A stretch of 64,000 nucleotides of DNA. Source: Rhodobacteraceae bacterium IMCC1909. Lineage in GTDB: Bacteria > Pseudomonadota > Alphaproteobacteria > Rhodobacterales > Rhodobacteraceae. Positions 53,355 to 63,260 of this stretch are shown in pieces. Position 1 is the stretch's first letter, and each line of letters starts with the position of its first letter. The position numbers and the translations under genes were made by a program. The DNA lies in NCBI GenBank assembly GCA_030704425.1, contig JAPDHM010000002.1:124001-188000 (forward strand). The letters are read 5' to 3'. The notes beneath the pieces were generated by a model. It worked only from the letters and a program-made list of their open reading frames with translations. It searched no databases and was not told where the DNA came from.

Positions 53355-54394
53355 TGATCACACTTACATTTCAGATCGCTGGTGCCCTATTGCAACCGAT
53401 AATGGGCATGGCAACTGACAGATTTCCAGCGCCCTACTCGCCGGTGGTGGGCATGATGTTCACTCTGTCGGGCCTCGTCAACCTCGCTTTTGCCCAGACC
53501 TATGAGATGATCCTTATCTCCGTTATGTTGATCGGCATAGGTTCGTCAATTTTTCACCCGGAGGCGACGCGAATGGCGCGCTATGCTGCTGGGAGCAAAC
53601 AAGGGTTGGCGCAGGGCATCTTTCAGGTCGGTGGGCAGGCTGGCGGAGCGCTTGGCCCGGTGTTTGCCGCGCTGATTATTGTGCCATGGGGGCAGCCCAG
53701 CCTAGCGTGGTTTGCGGTACTTGCCCTTTTAGCCATGCTACTCTTGATTTGGATCGGCAGTAAACAGCGCAAAATAAGTGCCGAGTTTTTGACCATGCGG
53801 GCGGGCCGCCAGGCGGAGCTCGAGGTGCACGCCCACGCGCCTATAACCATTGGTATCGGTCTTGCCGTCCTAACCTTTCTGATGTTCACTAAGAACTTCT
53901 ATGGCGAAAGCTTCCGTTCCTTCTACACTTTCTACCTGATCGAACGCTTCGACCTTTCCATCCCCGCGTCACAGATGATGCTGTTTGTCTTTCTATTTGC
54001 GGCGGCGGTAGGCGTTTTGATTGGTGGCATCATTGGCGATCGGATCGGACGCTACCGGATCATCTGGATTTCGATACTGGGTCCGTTGCCGCTGACGTTG
54101 ATCCTGCCCTACGCCGACCTGTTTTGGACCGGCGTGCTTACGATCATGATCAACCTGATCATGGCGAGCGCGTTTGCATCAATCTTGCTCTACGCGATGG
54201 ATCTTTTGCCCAATCGGATCGGATTAATTGGTGGGCTATTCTACGGATTGAACTTCGGGCTTGGAGGCGTGGCAGCTGGTTTTCTCGGCGTGCTTGCGGA
54301 AAACTACGGAGTTGAGACAGTATACCTGATCTGTTCCTTTCTGCCCCTTGCGGGACTTCTTGCCTGGTTCCTGCCCCGGATCGATGAAGGCTGA
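53204..54394 (+). CDS. MFS transporter, fosmidomycin-resistance (Fsr) type
   Basis: 396 residues with about twelve membrane helices. The opening STHLLNDLMQSLIPASYPIL and MGMATDRFPAPYSPVVGM (motif A-like), GIGSSIFHPEATRMARYAAG and GGQAGGALGPVFAALI match the Fsr group of major facilitator exporters. Likely a drug or metabolite exporter in the inner membrane. The start is TTG at 53204 with AAGGA upstream; a nearby ATG (53188) meets a stop at once. The upstream region and first 50 codons are duplicated at 26274-26800. Confidence 0.88.
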   Translation: MTTATRSKTYLSVLVVLGSTHLLNDLMQSLIPASYPILKEAYGLNFVQIGMITLTFQIAGALLQPIMGMATDRFPAPYSPVVGMMFTLSGLVNLAFAQTYEMILISVMLIGIGSSIFHPEATRMARYAAGSKQGLAQGIFQVGGQAGGALGPVFAALIIVPWGQPSLAWFAVLALLAMLLLIWIGSKQRKISAEFLTMRAGRQAELEVHAHAPITIGIGLAVLTFLMFTKNFYGESFRSFYTFYLIERFDLSIPASQMMLFVFLFAAAVGVLIGGIIGDRIGRYRIIWISILGPLPLTLILPYADLFWTGVLTIMINLIMASAFASILLYAMDLLPNRIGLIGGLFYGLNFGLGGVAAGFLGVLAENYGVETVYLICSFLPLAGLLAWFLPRIDEG

Positions 54395-54525
54395 TGATGC
54401 ACTGCGTCATCAGGCATCGGCCTTTTCGATGCGCTCAAATGCAATGTTTTGACTAGGCTCAGGACTTATAACCAAAATAGGACAGTGGCCGCGAGCGCGA
54501 TTGCAGACAGGAAAACCCTCGGACA

Positions 54526-55342
54526 GGTGCTGTCAGACGAATGAGAACTCGTATCGGATTTCTGGCGCAGCCTGAACCTATGCGCTCAATAGTTGGCGCC
54601 ACTCAGTAAGAGCAGCGCTTCGATTGAGCTTGAAATTGTCTCGTGAGTAGAAGTGGCGCTCCTGATTGAAATGGTTGTGGACTGAAGAGTGGACGGCAGC
54701 GAACTTTTGCAGACATCGCATCTGTCGGAAGCGGAGCATGGCGCGTTCTCGTCGTCGAAACGGCAAGTGGGAATTCTCAGCCCGATTATTTACCCAGCGA
54801 CCCGTTTCCTGCCGATCCGCGTTGCCAACAACTTTCATTGCAGCGCCATAGGAACGTAGTTTGTCCGTCACAACTACTTCTGGCCCGCCGTAGCGCTTCA
54901 TTGCTTTTCTGAGAAATTTCAATGCCGCTTTGCGGTCTCGGCGCTTGGTAACATAACTTTCCAGCACCTCACCTTCGTGATCAACGGCTCGCCAGAGGTA
55001 ATGTGTCTCTCCATTTATCTTTACGAAGACCTCGTCCAAGTGCCATTGCCAGTTCGAATAGGATCGCATCCGACTGACCCGGTTTCTTCGTATCTCAGCA
55101 GCAAACAGCGGGCCAAATCTGTTCCACCAGAAACGGACCGTTTCATGGCTGATCTCAATGCCCCGTTCATGAAGAAGGTCCTCCACATTACGAAGAGAAA
55201 GCGGAAATCGAACGTACATCATTACTGCAAGTCGGATGACTTCAGGGCTGGTTTTAAAGTAGCGAAATGGGGAGTGTTTTGTCATTAGAAGACGCTACAA
55301 ATTAGCCCTGCCCGCTTCAAGCAAGTTTACTCTGACAAAGCC
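54526..55342 (-). mobile_element. IS6-family element, complete
   Basis: 817 bp from GGTGCTGTCAGACG to the inverse of GGCTTTGTCAGAG; the termini share the CTGTCAGA/TTGTCAGA core. Encodes one intact transposase. It is the reference for remnants at 3838, 6690, 7232, 29120, 35475, 36678, 42557, 45293 and 48106. No 8-bp target duplication is visible, as is common after cointegrate resolution or deletion. Confidence 0.9.
54578..55285 (-). CDS. IS6-family transposase
   Basis: 235 residues. Short N-terminal helix-turn-helix (SLRNVEDLLHERGIEISHET, VRFWWNRFGP), then the DDE domain: SNWQWHLDEVFVKINGETHY (D), VVVTDKLRSYGAA (D), GRWVNNRAENSHLPFRRRER (E). Length and layout are typical, and all catalytic residues are present. 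The only intact copy in the window able to mobilise the deleted derivatives. Confidence 0.94.
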   Translation of the reverse strand: MTKHSPFRYFKTSPEVIRLAVMMYVRFPLSLRNVEDLLHERGIEISHETVRFWWNRFGPLFAAEIRRNRVSRMRSYSNWQWHLDEVFVKINGETHYLWRAVDHEGEVLESYVTKRRDRKAALKFLRKAMKRYGGPEVVVTDKLRSYGAAMKVVGNADRQETGRWVNNRAENSHLPFRRRERAMLRFRQMRCLQKFAAVHSSVHNHFNQERHFYSRDNFKLNRSAALTEWRQLLSA

Positions 55343-55627
55343 GACCAAGGAATTCCAGATACACCTCTTCTTTGATGTGTGGCATTTTTTCGAACATCAA
55401 AAACTCCCTCGGCGCCGACTACAGGCGTTCCTTCGCCTGCACAAATTCTGGGTCGATAGCTTGACTCGAGCCTACCAATAAGGAACAGTTTCTGCAAGTG
55501 AAAGCCAAGGTAAATGCATTGTTTTCAATGAATAATTGGTTAACCAATGCAGCGCTGACCTGATATTCATCTTGGCCTTTCGCAGCCGCATTTCTGTGCG
55601 GCGTCTGACCTGGAACGGGAGTGCGAA

Positions 55628-56497
55628 ATGACTAAAACTGTGGGCGTAATTGGACTGGGCAATATGGGGCGCGGGATCGCGAAAAATATCGCGAAGGCGG
55701 GTTACGATTTGCTCGTTTGGGATATGTCCGAAGCAGCGCGCAACGCGCAAGCCGACATCGCCCGCATCGCGCCCCCCCCTAAGATGGCGGCAGAGGCCAG
55801 CGTGGTGATCTTTGTGGTGCCGGGTTCAGAGCAGATTGATGGCATTCTCGATGACATGCTCGCAAATGCGGGCAAGGGTCTGATACTCTGGGATTTTACC
55901 ACCTCTGATCCGGTCTATACCAAGAAACTTGCGGCCCGGGCCGCGGACGCTGGTGTTCCTTACATGGACGCGGGCATGACCGGTGGCGGTGCGAAGGGCG
56001 CAGATGACGGTACGATGACATTGATGATAGGCGGCGACCCAGAGGTTCTTGAACGGTCGCGGCCAGTGTTGGAAGCCTGCGCGGGCAAGCTGATCCATCT
56101 TGGGCCCTCCGGTGCTGGGCACACAATGAAAGTCGTGCACAACTTGATCACTCACACGAATTTCCTGGCCTGTTCCGAAGCCGGTCGTTTGGCCGAGGCT
56201 GCCGGGATCAATCTGGCAGATATGATCAAGGTGTTTAACGCCGGCAATGCGCGCAGTTTTATCTCGGAACGCCGTTTTCCAGATCATATCATTTCGGGGA
56301 CTTGGGACGGGCGATCGCGCATTTTTAACCTGCGCAAGGATGTCGGCATGGCGGTGGCGCTGTCGAAGGAACTGGGAAGCCCAATGCGGATTGGCCATCA
56401 GACATTGGCCTGGATTCAGGCCGCGATCGACGCTGGCATGGAAGACGAGGATTTCACACGTCTGTATCCGGCTCTGGACGATCTTGCAGATAAATAG
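55628..56497 (+). CDS. NAD-binding beta-hydroxyacid dehydrogenase (HIBADH family), copy 1
   Basis: 289 residues. N-terminal NAD-binding loop GVIGLGNMGRGIAKN, substrate loop DAGMTGGGAKGADDGTMTLM (an altered form of DAPVSGG), catalytic Lys in GHTMKVVHNLI. Oxidises a beta-hydroxyacid such as 3-hydroxyisobutyrate, tartronate semialdehyde or a relative. First of three same-strand genes (next gap 30 bp). A ribosome binding site (GGAACGGGAG) precedes the ATG. The altered substrate loop suggests a non-standard substrate. Confidence 0.9.
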   Translation: MTKTVGVIGLGNMGRGIAKNIAKAGYDLLVWDMSEAARNAQADIARIAPPPKMAAEASVVIFVVPGSEQIDGILDDMLANAGKGLILWDFTTSDPVYTKKLAARAADAGVPYMDAGMTGGGAKGADDGTMTLMIGGDPEVLERSRPVLEACAGKLIHLGPSGAGHTMKVVHNLITHTNFLACSEAGRLAEAAGINLADMIKVFNAGNARSFISERRFPDHIISGTWDGRSRIFNLRKDVGMAVALSKELGSPMRIGHQTLAWIQAAIDAGMEDEDFTRLYPALDDLADK

Positions 56498-56527
56498 CCT
56501 AAATGGGCGCATAACAGAAAGAACGAC

Positions 56528-57409
56528 ATGACTGCCGAAATGAAGGGGCCCCTTCGGGCGCCCGTCCACCGTTTCGTTCTGGGCGAGGTTGAAATCACCT
56601 CGATCCTCGACGGAACCTTCCCGATGGGAATCAGCCCGCCTTTTCTGTTGGAGGAAAGCGACGACGAAGTTGCAAGAATCGCGTATGCTGCGAGTCTGCC
56701 GACGGACCAATTGGAAAATAACTTCGTTCCTGTTCTTGTAAATACCGGCGACGCGCTGATTTTGATCGACACCGGCTTTGGTCAATCGCGCCGCGAGACC
56801 GGCGCAGGGTTTCTTCGCCCCCGCCTGGCCGAGGCAGGGTACGCCCCCGAAGACATCGATATTGTGGCACTGACCCATGCGCACCCCGACCATATTGGCG
56901 GGCTTTGGGAAGGCGGTGAACTGGCGTTCCCGAATGCGGAGCTTTTGATCGGAAAACGCGAATTCGATGCCTGGAAATCCGGCGATGGAATCCCGGAACA
57001 ACGCACTGCGAACCGCGAGATGTTTTTGAAAGTAGTGGCTCCGTTGGAAGACAGGTTCCGGTTTCTTGAAGACGGCGACGAGATAGCCAAAGGGGTGTTC
57101 GCCGAAGCCGCCTTTGGCCATTCTCTGGGTCACATGATGTTCCGGGTCAAAAGCGCGGGAGAGCAGGCCTTGATTTGGGGCGATGTGGCCAACCATTACG
57201 TTTTCTCAGTCGGACATCCGGGCAGTAAAGTCGGCTTTGACGACGACAAGGACATGGCACTTGCCACCCGTGAACGCGTGCTGGCTGATACTGCGGACAG
57301 CGGAGTACTGGTGGTCGGGCATCACATGCCCTTCCCCGGTGTCGGCTATGTAAAACGTGCGGACGGAACCTTCCGTTGGGTGCCTGCCGCCTACCAAATT
57401 TGGATTTGA
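56528..57409 (+). CDS. Metallo-beta-lactamase-fold hydrolase
   Basis: 293 residues. Zinc motif LTHAHPDHIGG (H-x-H-x-D-H), later GHSLGHMMF (third His) and IWGDVANHY (bridging Asp, last His). The N-terminal RFVLGEVEITSILDGTFPM and the general length fit the lactonase/quorum-quenching-like and aryl-hydrolase subgroup. A Tat or Sec leader is not obvious, so it is likely cytoplasmic. Between two HIBADH genes in an operon it could hydrolyse an ester or lactone intermediate. Confidence 0.9.
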   Translation: MTAEMKGPLRAPVHRFVLGEVEITSILDGTFPMGISPPFLLEESDDEVARIAYAASLPTDQLENNFVPVLVNTGDALILIDTGFGQSRRETGAGFLRPRLAEAGYAPEDIDIVALTHAHPDHIGGLWEGGELAFPNAELLIGKREFDAWKSGDGIPEQRTANREMFLKVVAPLEDRFRFLEDGDEIAKGVFAEAAFGHSLGHMMFRVKSAGEQALIWGDVANHYVFSVGHPGSKVGFDDDKDMALATRERVLADTADSGVLVVGHHMPFPGVGYVKRADGTFRWVPAAYQIWI

Positions 57410-57412
57410 GCG

Positions 57413-58279
57413 ATGAAAAGTGTTGGGATTATCGGGTTGGGAATCATGGGCTCGGCCTATGCCAGAAATCTGATCGCTGCGGGCATCACGGTTGCGGGCG
57501 TTGATCCGGCACCCGAGGCGAGGCAACGCCTAAAGGCACTGGGCGGCACGCCGCATGAAGGACCGGGCGAATGGCTTGCTGACTGCGACCTCGTGATCCT
57601 GTCACTCTTGTCGCCAACCGTGATGCAGGAGGTTTGTGAGAGCCTCGCCGACTTGCTGCGACCGGGCCAGGTGGTGCTGGAGACCGGGACATTCCGCCTC
57701 GATGACAAAATTGCAGCCTATCGGACATTGGCGACCCGAAGCATTCACCTGCTGGATTGCCCGGTCAGCGGCACGGGCGCACAGGCCAAAGATGGGGATA
57801 TCCTGATGATGGCCTCGGGCGACAGCGATGCTGTCGCAAGTGCGCGCCCTTTCATGGCGCATTTCACTAAGAAGGTCATTGAGGTCGGCGAATTCGGCAT
57901 GGGCAGCCGCCTGAAATACGTCGCCAATCATGCGGTCGCGCTCCACAACGCGGCGGCGGCAGAAACGCTGGCCTATGCGGATGCGCTTGGGCTGGACCGG
58001 GAGACGACGTACGACATGTTGTCCACAGGCGCGGGTCAGTCGAAAATGTCCGACCTGAGGATGCCATTGATGATTTCAAGGGCCTACGACCCGCCGACGG
58101 CAAGCCTGAAAATGTTCGAAAAAGATCTTTCCGTGATTGGCGACGATCTGCGTCGGCTCGGATTGAAGGCGCCGCTTTTTGATGCGGTTGATGCGCTTTA
58201 TCAAACGGCCTCGGCCATCTTGCCGACAACCCATGACACCGCATCGGTGTTTGAAGTTTACAGGCAAAAGAAGCAGTAG
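57413..58279 (+). CDS. NAD-binding beta-hydroxyacid dehydrogenase (HIBADH family), copy 2
   Basis: 288 residues. GIIGLGIMGSAYARNL, DCPVSGTGAQAKDGDILMMA (standard substrate loop), catalytic Lys in GSRLKYVANH. Only distantly similar to copy 1, so not a recent duplicate; the two probably act on different hydroxyacids or in successive steps. Starts 3 bp after the hydrolase stop, tight coupling. Confidence 0.92.
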   Translation: MKSVGIIGLGIMGSAYARNLIAAGITVAGVDPAPEARQRLKALGGTPHEGPGEWLADCDLVILSLLSPTVMQEVCESLADLLRPGQVVLETGTFRLDDKIAAYRTLATRSIHLLDCPVSGTGAQAKDGDILMMASGDSDAVASARPFMAHFTKKVIEVGEFGMGSRLKYVANHAVALHNAAAAETLAYADALGLDRETTYDMLSTGAGQSKMSDLRMPLMISRAYDPPTASLKMFEKDLSVIGDDLRRLGLKAPLFDAVDALYQTASAILPTTHDTASVFEVYRQKKQ

Positions 58280-58350
58280 TTGCCGGGCCCAAGCGTCGTT
58301 TCCGCTCCCAAGGCGTTTCTAGAATTACTCAAAGAGATCGACATCATCTA

Positions 58351-59512
58351 ATACCAACGGACCAACCGGCTGACTCTTTTTGGGATTCCCATTTTCTGCG
58401 AAGTCTGACTCAATCGCACTTGGCGATTTGGAGGTCAGCATGACGGTTGAGATAACGCGCGATGATATGACGTCGCAGGAATTGCGCAGACAGGCGGGGC
58501 GGGTGAAAGACGGGCGCGTTTCGCGGCGGCTTTTGGCGATTGCTTTGGTGCTTGAAGGCGCGTCTCGCAAAACGGCAGCCGAGAGCTGCGGAATGGATCG
58601 TCAAACGCTCCAGGACTGGGTGCACCGCTATAACTCGGAAGGTGTTGAGGGGCTTTCGAACCGGGGCGGCGGTGGGGTGAAGCCTTTGTTGTCGAATGAC
58701 CAGGTGGCGCAGCTGTCGGCGTGGGTTGAGGCCGGTCCTGATCCCGAACGCGACGGTGTTGTGCGTTGGCGGCGCGCCGACCTGGCGCGTCGGGTTGAGG
58801 CAGAGTTCGGCATCGAACTGCACGAATGCACAGTGGGCACCTATCTGGCCAGGCAGGGCTTTCGCAAGCTGTCGGCGCGCCCCGAACACCCTAATGCCGA
58901 CCCGGCGGCACAGGCCGCGTTCAAAAAAACTTTGCAAGCATCGTAGCGGACATCCTACCGGAACGGGCAAAGGGAAAACCTCTGGAAGTGTGGTTCCAGG
59001 ACGAGGCAAGGGTCGGCCAACAGGGAACGCTCACCCGTATCTGGGCAAAGCGCGGCACACGCCCGCGCGCTCCTCGCGACACGCGCTACAAATGGAGCTA
59101 CATTTTTGGGGCGGCTTGCCCGGCGCGCGGCTCTGCCGCCGGGCTGATCCTGCCCTATGTCAATACCGAGGCGATGGGCTTGCATCTCGACGAGATCACG
59201 AAAGCGGTTACGCGCGGATCACACGCGCTCCTGATCGTAGACGGCGCAGGGTGGCATGGCGCGAAGGGCCTCAGAGTGCCACCCAACATCACGCTGCTGA
59301 AGCTGCCGCCCTATGCACCGGAACTCAACCCCATGGAAAACGTTTGGCAATACCTGCGCGCAAACAAACTCGCCATCACAGTGTTTGATACCTACGAGGA
59401 GATCCTCGACAAATGCGCAGCCGCCTGGAACTTCTTTGCAAATGACCCAGAGCGCGTAACCTCAATCACGAACAGAGGATGGATAACAGTCAATTGATCA
59501 AGCCGTTGGTAT
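58351..59512 (+). mobile_element. IS630-family element
   Basis: Ends are ATACCAACGG (58351-58360) and CCGTTGGTAT (59503-59512), perfect 10-bp inverted repeats, with TA at each tip as expected for TA-targeting IS630 elements. Encodes a two-frame transposase. It separates the dehydrogenase operon from the minus-strand oxidoreductase genes. Confidence 0.88.
58440..59497 (+). CDS. IS630-family transposase read by frameshift
   Basis: The first frame (58440-58946, MTVEITRDDMTSQELRRQAG..., GGAGG upstream) holds the paired helix-turn-helix domains (SRKTAAESCGMDRQTLQDWV). The second frame, to 59497, holds the DDE domain (EVWFQDEARVGQQG; ALLIVDGAGWHGAK; YAPELNPMENVWQYLR). They overlap at TTCAAAAAAACTTTG (about 58920-58934), an A-run suited to programmed slippage, as in many IS630 members. 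The joined reading FKKNFASIVADILPERAKG is smooth. I consider it functional rather than broken. Confidence 0.87.
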
Positions 59513-59574
59513 AAGTCGCTCAAACATCTGATTTTAAGTAACTTTAGGAAGATCAGACTGCCTTCTGAAACGGC

Positions 59575-60372
59575 CTAAATACCGAGAAAATTCGCGATGG
59601 CCGCATTGAACGCATCAGGCTGATTGATATTCGCCACATGGGCCGCATCCGGCACCTCATGAAAGTCGGCCCCCGGTGTCGCTGCCGCCATGGCCCGCAT
59701 CACGTCTGGTGCTGCGCCTTTGTCCTCGCTGCCTCCCACATAGAGGACCGGAACCGACACGCCGCCCAGATGTTGCAGGTAATCCAAACGCTTTAGGGCC
59801 TGACAGCAGGCGATGTAACCCGTCGGATCATTGCCAAGCACCATTGATCTGATCGCGGCTAACCCATCGGGGTTGGAGTCACGCCAGGCTTGCGTGAACC
59901 AGGTGGCCAGCGTGCCGTCCACAACCCCCTTCATCCCGTTTTCGTCTACCGCAGCCATGCGTTGATCCCACATCGCGCGAAACGGTTCCGGCGCATCGGC
60001 GCGTCCATCCGCACACACGACACGCGAAATGCGGTCGCCGTGGTCTAATGCAAGTCCAAGGCCTGTCATGCCGCCCAGCGATAAGCCCATGAAGGCCGAC
60101 GTTTCGATGTCATACGCATCCATCATGCCGATCACGTCGCCAACCAGATCCGCAAAATCATAGGGGCCTTTGGGCGCATCGCTTGCACCATGACCACGCG
60201 TGTCATAGCGCAAAACGCGGTACTTACCTGTTAGGAAATCAATCTGCGGATCCCACATACCAAGACTGGCGCCGAGCGAATTTGACAGCACGATCCAGGG
60301 TTTCCCAGCGTCATCGCCATCCACTGCGGTATTGATCGTGATACCAGAAGCCAGCGTGACACGACGGCTCAT
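59575..60372 (-). CDS. Alpha/beta hydrolase, 3-oxoadipate enol-lactonase-like
   Basis: 265 residues. LSNSLGASLGMWDPQIDFLT and VLRYDTRGHGASDAPKG (PcaD-like opening), nucleophile elbow MGLSLGGMTGLG (Ser), acid region VLYVGGSEDKGAAP and catalytic His in VPDAAHVANINQPDAFN. Resembles PcaD-type lactonases and related esterases of aromatic catabolism. The start overlaps the LLM gene's stop by four bases; the pair is co-transcribed on the minus strand. Confidence 0.88.
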   Translation of the reverse strand: MSRRVTLASGITINTAVDGDDAGKPWIVLSNSLGASLGMWDPQIDFLTGKYRVLRYDTRGHGASDAPKGPYDFADLVGDVIGMMDAYDIETSAFMGLSLGGMTGLGLALDHGDRISRVVCADGRADAPEPFRAMWDQRMAAVDENGMKGVVDGTLATWFTQAWRDSNPDGLAAIRSMVLGNDPTGYIACCQALKRLDYLQHLGGVSVPVLYVGGSEDKGAAPDVMRAMAAATPGADFHEVPDAAHVANINQPDAFNAAIANFLGI

Positions 60373-61478
60373 TGGGCTGTCCGTGTTTCCAGCGCTTCCG
60401 CGCTATTCACTGCGGGCATCACCTTCTCGGCTAACAAGACCATCGAGCGTCGCGCAAGAGTCGGTTCCGCCCAATCTTTGCCTGCGTAGAGAAGCTTTCC
60501 AAATTCGCCAGTTTCTTCGCGGAACGCCAAAAGCTCATCGGTGACCTTGTCCGGCGTACCCCAAATAATCAGGCGGTTGCAGACGTGTTCCAGTGTCACC
60601 TCTTCATCAGGCTGGTCCTTGTATTCTTTGAATAGGTTGATGCGGCCATGCTTTTTAAGCTTCATGAACAACTGCTTATAGTAATACACGTAAGGACTGT
60701 CAGGATTGGTCGCGTAATCGCGCGCCGTTTCCAGATCATCCGCGACGAAGACCGACTTCGCAACGCGCCAGTTCGCAAGATCAGCGGGACGACCGACACG
60801 TTCGCAGCCCTCGACGTATTTAGGCCAATGCGAGGCCACCCATTGTGGCATCAGGAAGTTGGCGCTGATCGGGTCCCATCCCCGTGCCGCGGCCTCTGTC
60901 ACGCCTTGTGAGAATGGCGCGACGGCCGTGACGACGATAGGCGGATGGGGTTGCTGCAGAGGCTTTGGCATGATGCCTTGTCCAATATCGATCATCTGCG
61001 CCTGTTCGGTGGTGATCCGCCCGAAATGTTCGGTTTCGATTGAATAGGGAGCTTCGGTTTCCCAGATTTTCAGAACCGTGTTGATGCCTTCCAGGAACAT
61101 CGCATTGCGGTTCTTATCTAGATTCCCGAATACCTCGGCATCTGTGGCAAGACCGCCGGGCGAAATTCCGAAATTGAATTTGCCGTCCAGCATGTGATCC
61201 AGCATCGCAATATCGGCCGCGACTTTGGCAGGGTGGATGTTCGGCATGTTCACCGTCCCGGTCCCAAGCCGCATATTCTTGACCGCCGACGCAAGCGAGG
61301 CGACAAACATCATGCAGTTGGTAATGTTCTCTGCCTTGTCGGTTACATGCTCACCTACATAGGCTTCAACAAAGCCCAACTCGTCGGCAAGCAAGAACGC
61401 CTCGCGGTCTTCCGCAAGACAGACCCGCCAGTCCTTTTCCAGCGGGTGAATGGGCATTGTGAAAAAGCCGAGTTCCAT
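60369..61478 (-). CDS. LLM-class flavin-dependent monooxygenase
   Basis: 369 residues, bacterial-luciferase-like TIM barrel: MELGFFTMPIHPLEKDW, FGFVEAYVGEHVTDK-like segment, MRLGTGTVNMPNIHPAKVAA DIAMLDHM and FGISPGGLATDAEVFG. It uses reduced FMN supplied by a partner reductase and O2 to oxidise its substrate. The flavin reductase at 63261 is the evident partner candidate. Upstream of the enol-lactonase-like hydrolase, suggesting oxygenation followed by hydrolysis. Confidence 0.9.
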   Translation of the reverse strand: MELGFFTMPIHPLEKDWRVCLAEDREAFLLADELGFVEAYVGEHVTDKAENITNCMMFVASLASAVKNMRLGTGTVNMPNIHPAKVAADIAMLDHMLDGKFNFGISPGGLATDAEVFGNLDKNRNAMFLEGINTVLKIWETEAPYSIETEHFGRITTEQAQMIDIGQGIMPKPLQQPHPPIVVTAVAPFSQGVTEAAARGWDPISANFLMPQWVASHWPKYVEGCERVGRPADLANWRVAKSVFVADDLETARDYATNPDSPYVYYYKQLFMKLKKHGRINLFKEYKDQPDEEVTLEHVCNRLIIWGTPDKVTDELLAFREETGEFGKLLYAGKDWAEPTLARRSMVLLAEKVMPAVNSAEALETRTAQ

Positions 61479-61499
61479 ATGTGCATCTCCTGATTTGAT

Positions 61500-62110
61500 C
61501 AGAAAATAGCCCGGACCTCTCAGTTCCCAACATTATTATTTAAGGTGGTTTCCATTAAGAAAGTTGATGCCCGGCGCGTGGGATCAACTGACGTTTTGCA
61601 GATCGCAAAAGAATGCGGCTGTACCGGCAAAAAGACGGCCCCTGACGGTATCGCGACACGCAATTTGGCCGCCGGTTCGCGAGGCAGGCCACCGCCCAAA
61701 CGATGATGGCGCGCGGCGTCCAACAGGTGGCAGATAATTTCGAACAGGCCACTGCGGCGTCTTTCGCGGTCCGCCCCTTTCTATACCGCGTCGAAACCAG
61801 CGATATCACCGTTTGTGGACGTCTGAGCCGTTCAAACGCATGTGTTCCAGGAACGGGGTGCGGCTAACCTGACTGGTCCATTTTGAATGGTTCGAACAAT
61901 GCGCGTCGTAGCGATATCTCGCTATCCCGCCATCGAGGATGCGCCGCTACGCAGTCCGTGCTGGGAGATTTTACCGACTATATCGGCAGTCGCGATACCA
62001 TGGATCGGACCACGGCCGGTTAGATCGGTGACTGGCACCCGGACCGAGCAACACCCACCGCATATGCACAGCCATCGGCACAGAAGGCTGGCCGAATTCT
62101 CCCGATACTC
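61500..62110 (+). pseudogene. Decayed coding stretch between LLM and transporter
   Basis: No intact gene in about 670 bp. Two plus-strand pieces look coding: from 61550, IKKVDARRVGSTDVLQIAKE... ending SRGRPPPKR at 61706, and MMARGVQQVADNFEQATAAS FAVRPFLYR... ending PGTGCG near 61867, in another frame. Together they suggest a frameshifted, truncated gene, possibly a regulator. Family not identified. 61870-62110 shows nothing firm. Confidence 0.35.
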
Positions 62111-62151
62111 CCTTGGCATTCCGCGCGCACAATGTGACAAGCCTATTCGAA

Positions 62152-63081
62152 ATGCAGGCGCTTCTCGACATCATCCTCCCCGTCTTTGTGGTCATTGGCG
62201 CCGGGTACTTTGTGACCTGGAAGGGAATGATCAGTGAAGACACCATCGATGCGCTGGTGAAATTCACGCAAAACTTTGCCATTCCTTGCTTGCTGTTTCG
62301 CGCTATCTCGCAGATCGATCTGGGGGCCAGCGTCAGCTTGCCGCTCATTTTCAGCTACTACTTTGGTGCCTTCGCCAGTTTCGCCGCCGGGTATGCTGGC
62401 GCGCGTATCTTTTTCAAGCGCAATCCAGTCGATGCGGTGGCAATTGCCTTTTGCTGCCTGTTTTCCAACACTGTGCTGCTTGGCCTGCCGATCACCGAAC
62501 GCGCTTATGGGGCAGAGGCGCTTTCCGCTAACTTCGCCATCATCGCGTTTCACGCGCCGCTTTGTTACATGCTGGGCGTTACCGCAATGGAAATCGCCCG
62601 CAACGAGACCTCCAGTGTGGTCGAAGGGGCATCTCGTGTTGTCAACGCGATGTTTCACAATCCCTTCGTGATCGCGATCGTTCTTGGCCTTATCGCCAAT
62701 ATCTCGGCCCTGCCCCTGCCGCGTCCGCTGCTGGGCGGCATCGACCTGATGGCCACCGCGGCCCTACCGACCGCTCTCTTCAGTCTTGGCGGCATCCTGT
62801 GTCGATATCGTCCCGCTGGTGACATGAAAGCCATCCTGATGGTCTGCGCCATTTCACTGGTGCTACATCCAGCCATCGTTTTCGGAACCGCCTACCTGTT
62901 GGACCTGGACCGCGAGGGTCTTCGGTCCGCTGTCCTGACATCCGCTATGGCACCGGGCGTTAACGCCTATGTATTTGCCAATATGTACGGCGCTGCCCGC
63001 CGCGTCGCCGCATCATCAGTCCTGATCGCGACGGCTGGGTCCATTGTATCTATCTGGCTTTGGTTGATGATTCTGCCATAG
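62152..63081 (+). CDS. AEC-family transporter
   Basis: About 309 residues, roughly ten membrane helices (IILPVFVVIGAGYFVTWKG, LIFSYYFGAFASFAAGYAGA, NPFVIAIVLGLIANISALPL, ALPTALFSLGGILCRYRPAG, SVLIATAGSIVSIWLWLMIL), the auxin-efflux-carrier/malonate-exporter fold. Members move carboxylates such as malonate or malate. I prefer the ATG at 62152 (MQALLDIILPVFV), the normal family start, over TTG 62113. In this catabolic block it may move an organic acid substrate or product. Confidence 0.88.
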   Translation: MQALLDIILPVFVVIGAGYFVTWKGMISEDTIDALVKFTQNFAIPCLLFRAISQIDLGASVSLPLIFSYYFGAFASFAAGYAGARIFFKRNPVDAVAIAFCCLFSNTVLLGLPITERAYGAEALSANFAIIAFHAPLCYMLGVTAMEIARNETSSVVEGASRVVNAMFHNPFVIAIVLGLIANISALPLPRPLLGGIDLMATAALPTALFSLGGILCRYRPAGDMKAILMVCAISLVLHPAIVFGTAYLLDLDREGLRSAVLTSAMAPGVNAYVFANMYGAARRVAASSVLIATAGSIVSIWLWLMILP

Positions 63082-63260
63082 AACCTTGCACAAGGCCTAT
63101 CACCTTCAACGCACGCTAGGGTGTCATCGCCAACACCAAAATGTGCATCACCTCAGTTGATTTTCTAGACAGCAAGAACATGCGGCCGCCACGACTCAAA
63201 TGTCTTTTTCGAGTTCGTTTGAGGCGGTGCCTGCCATACCCCTTCTGACAACAAAGCGCA

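Noticed and set aside
55826-57196. 456-codon minus-strand frame
   Set aside because: Antisense to the HIBADH and metallo-hydrolase genes, whose catalytic motifs are in the plus frames; a GC-codon shadow.
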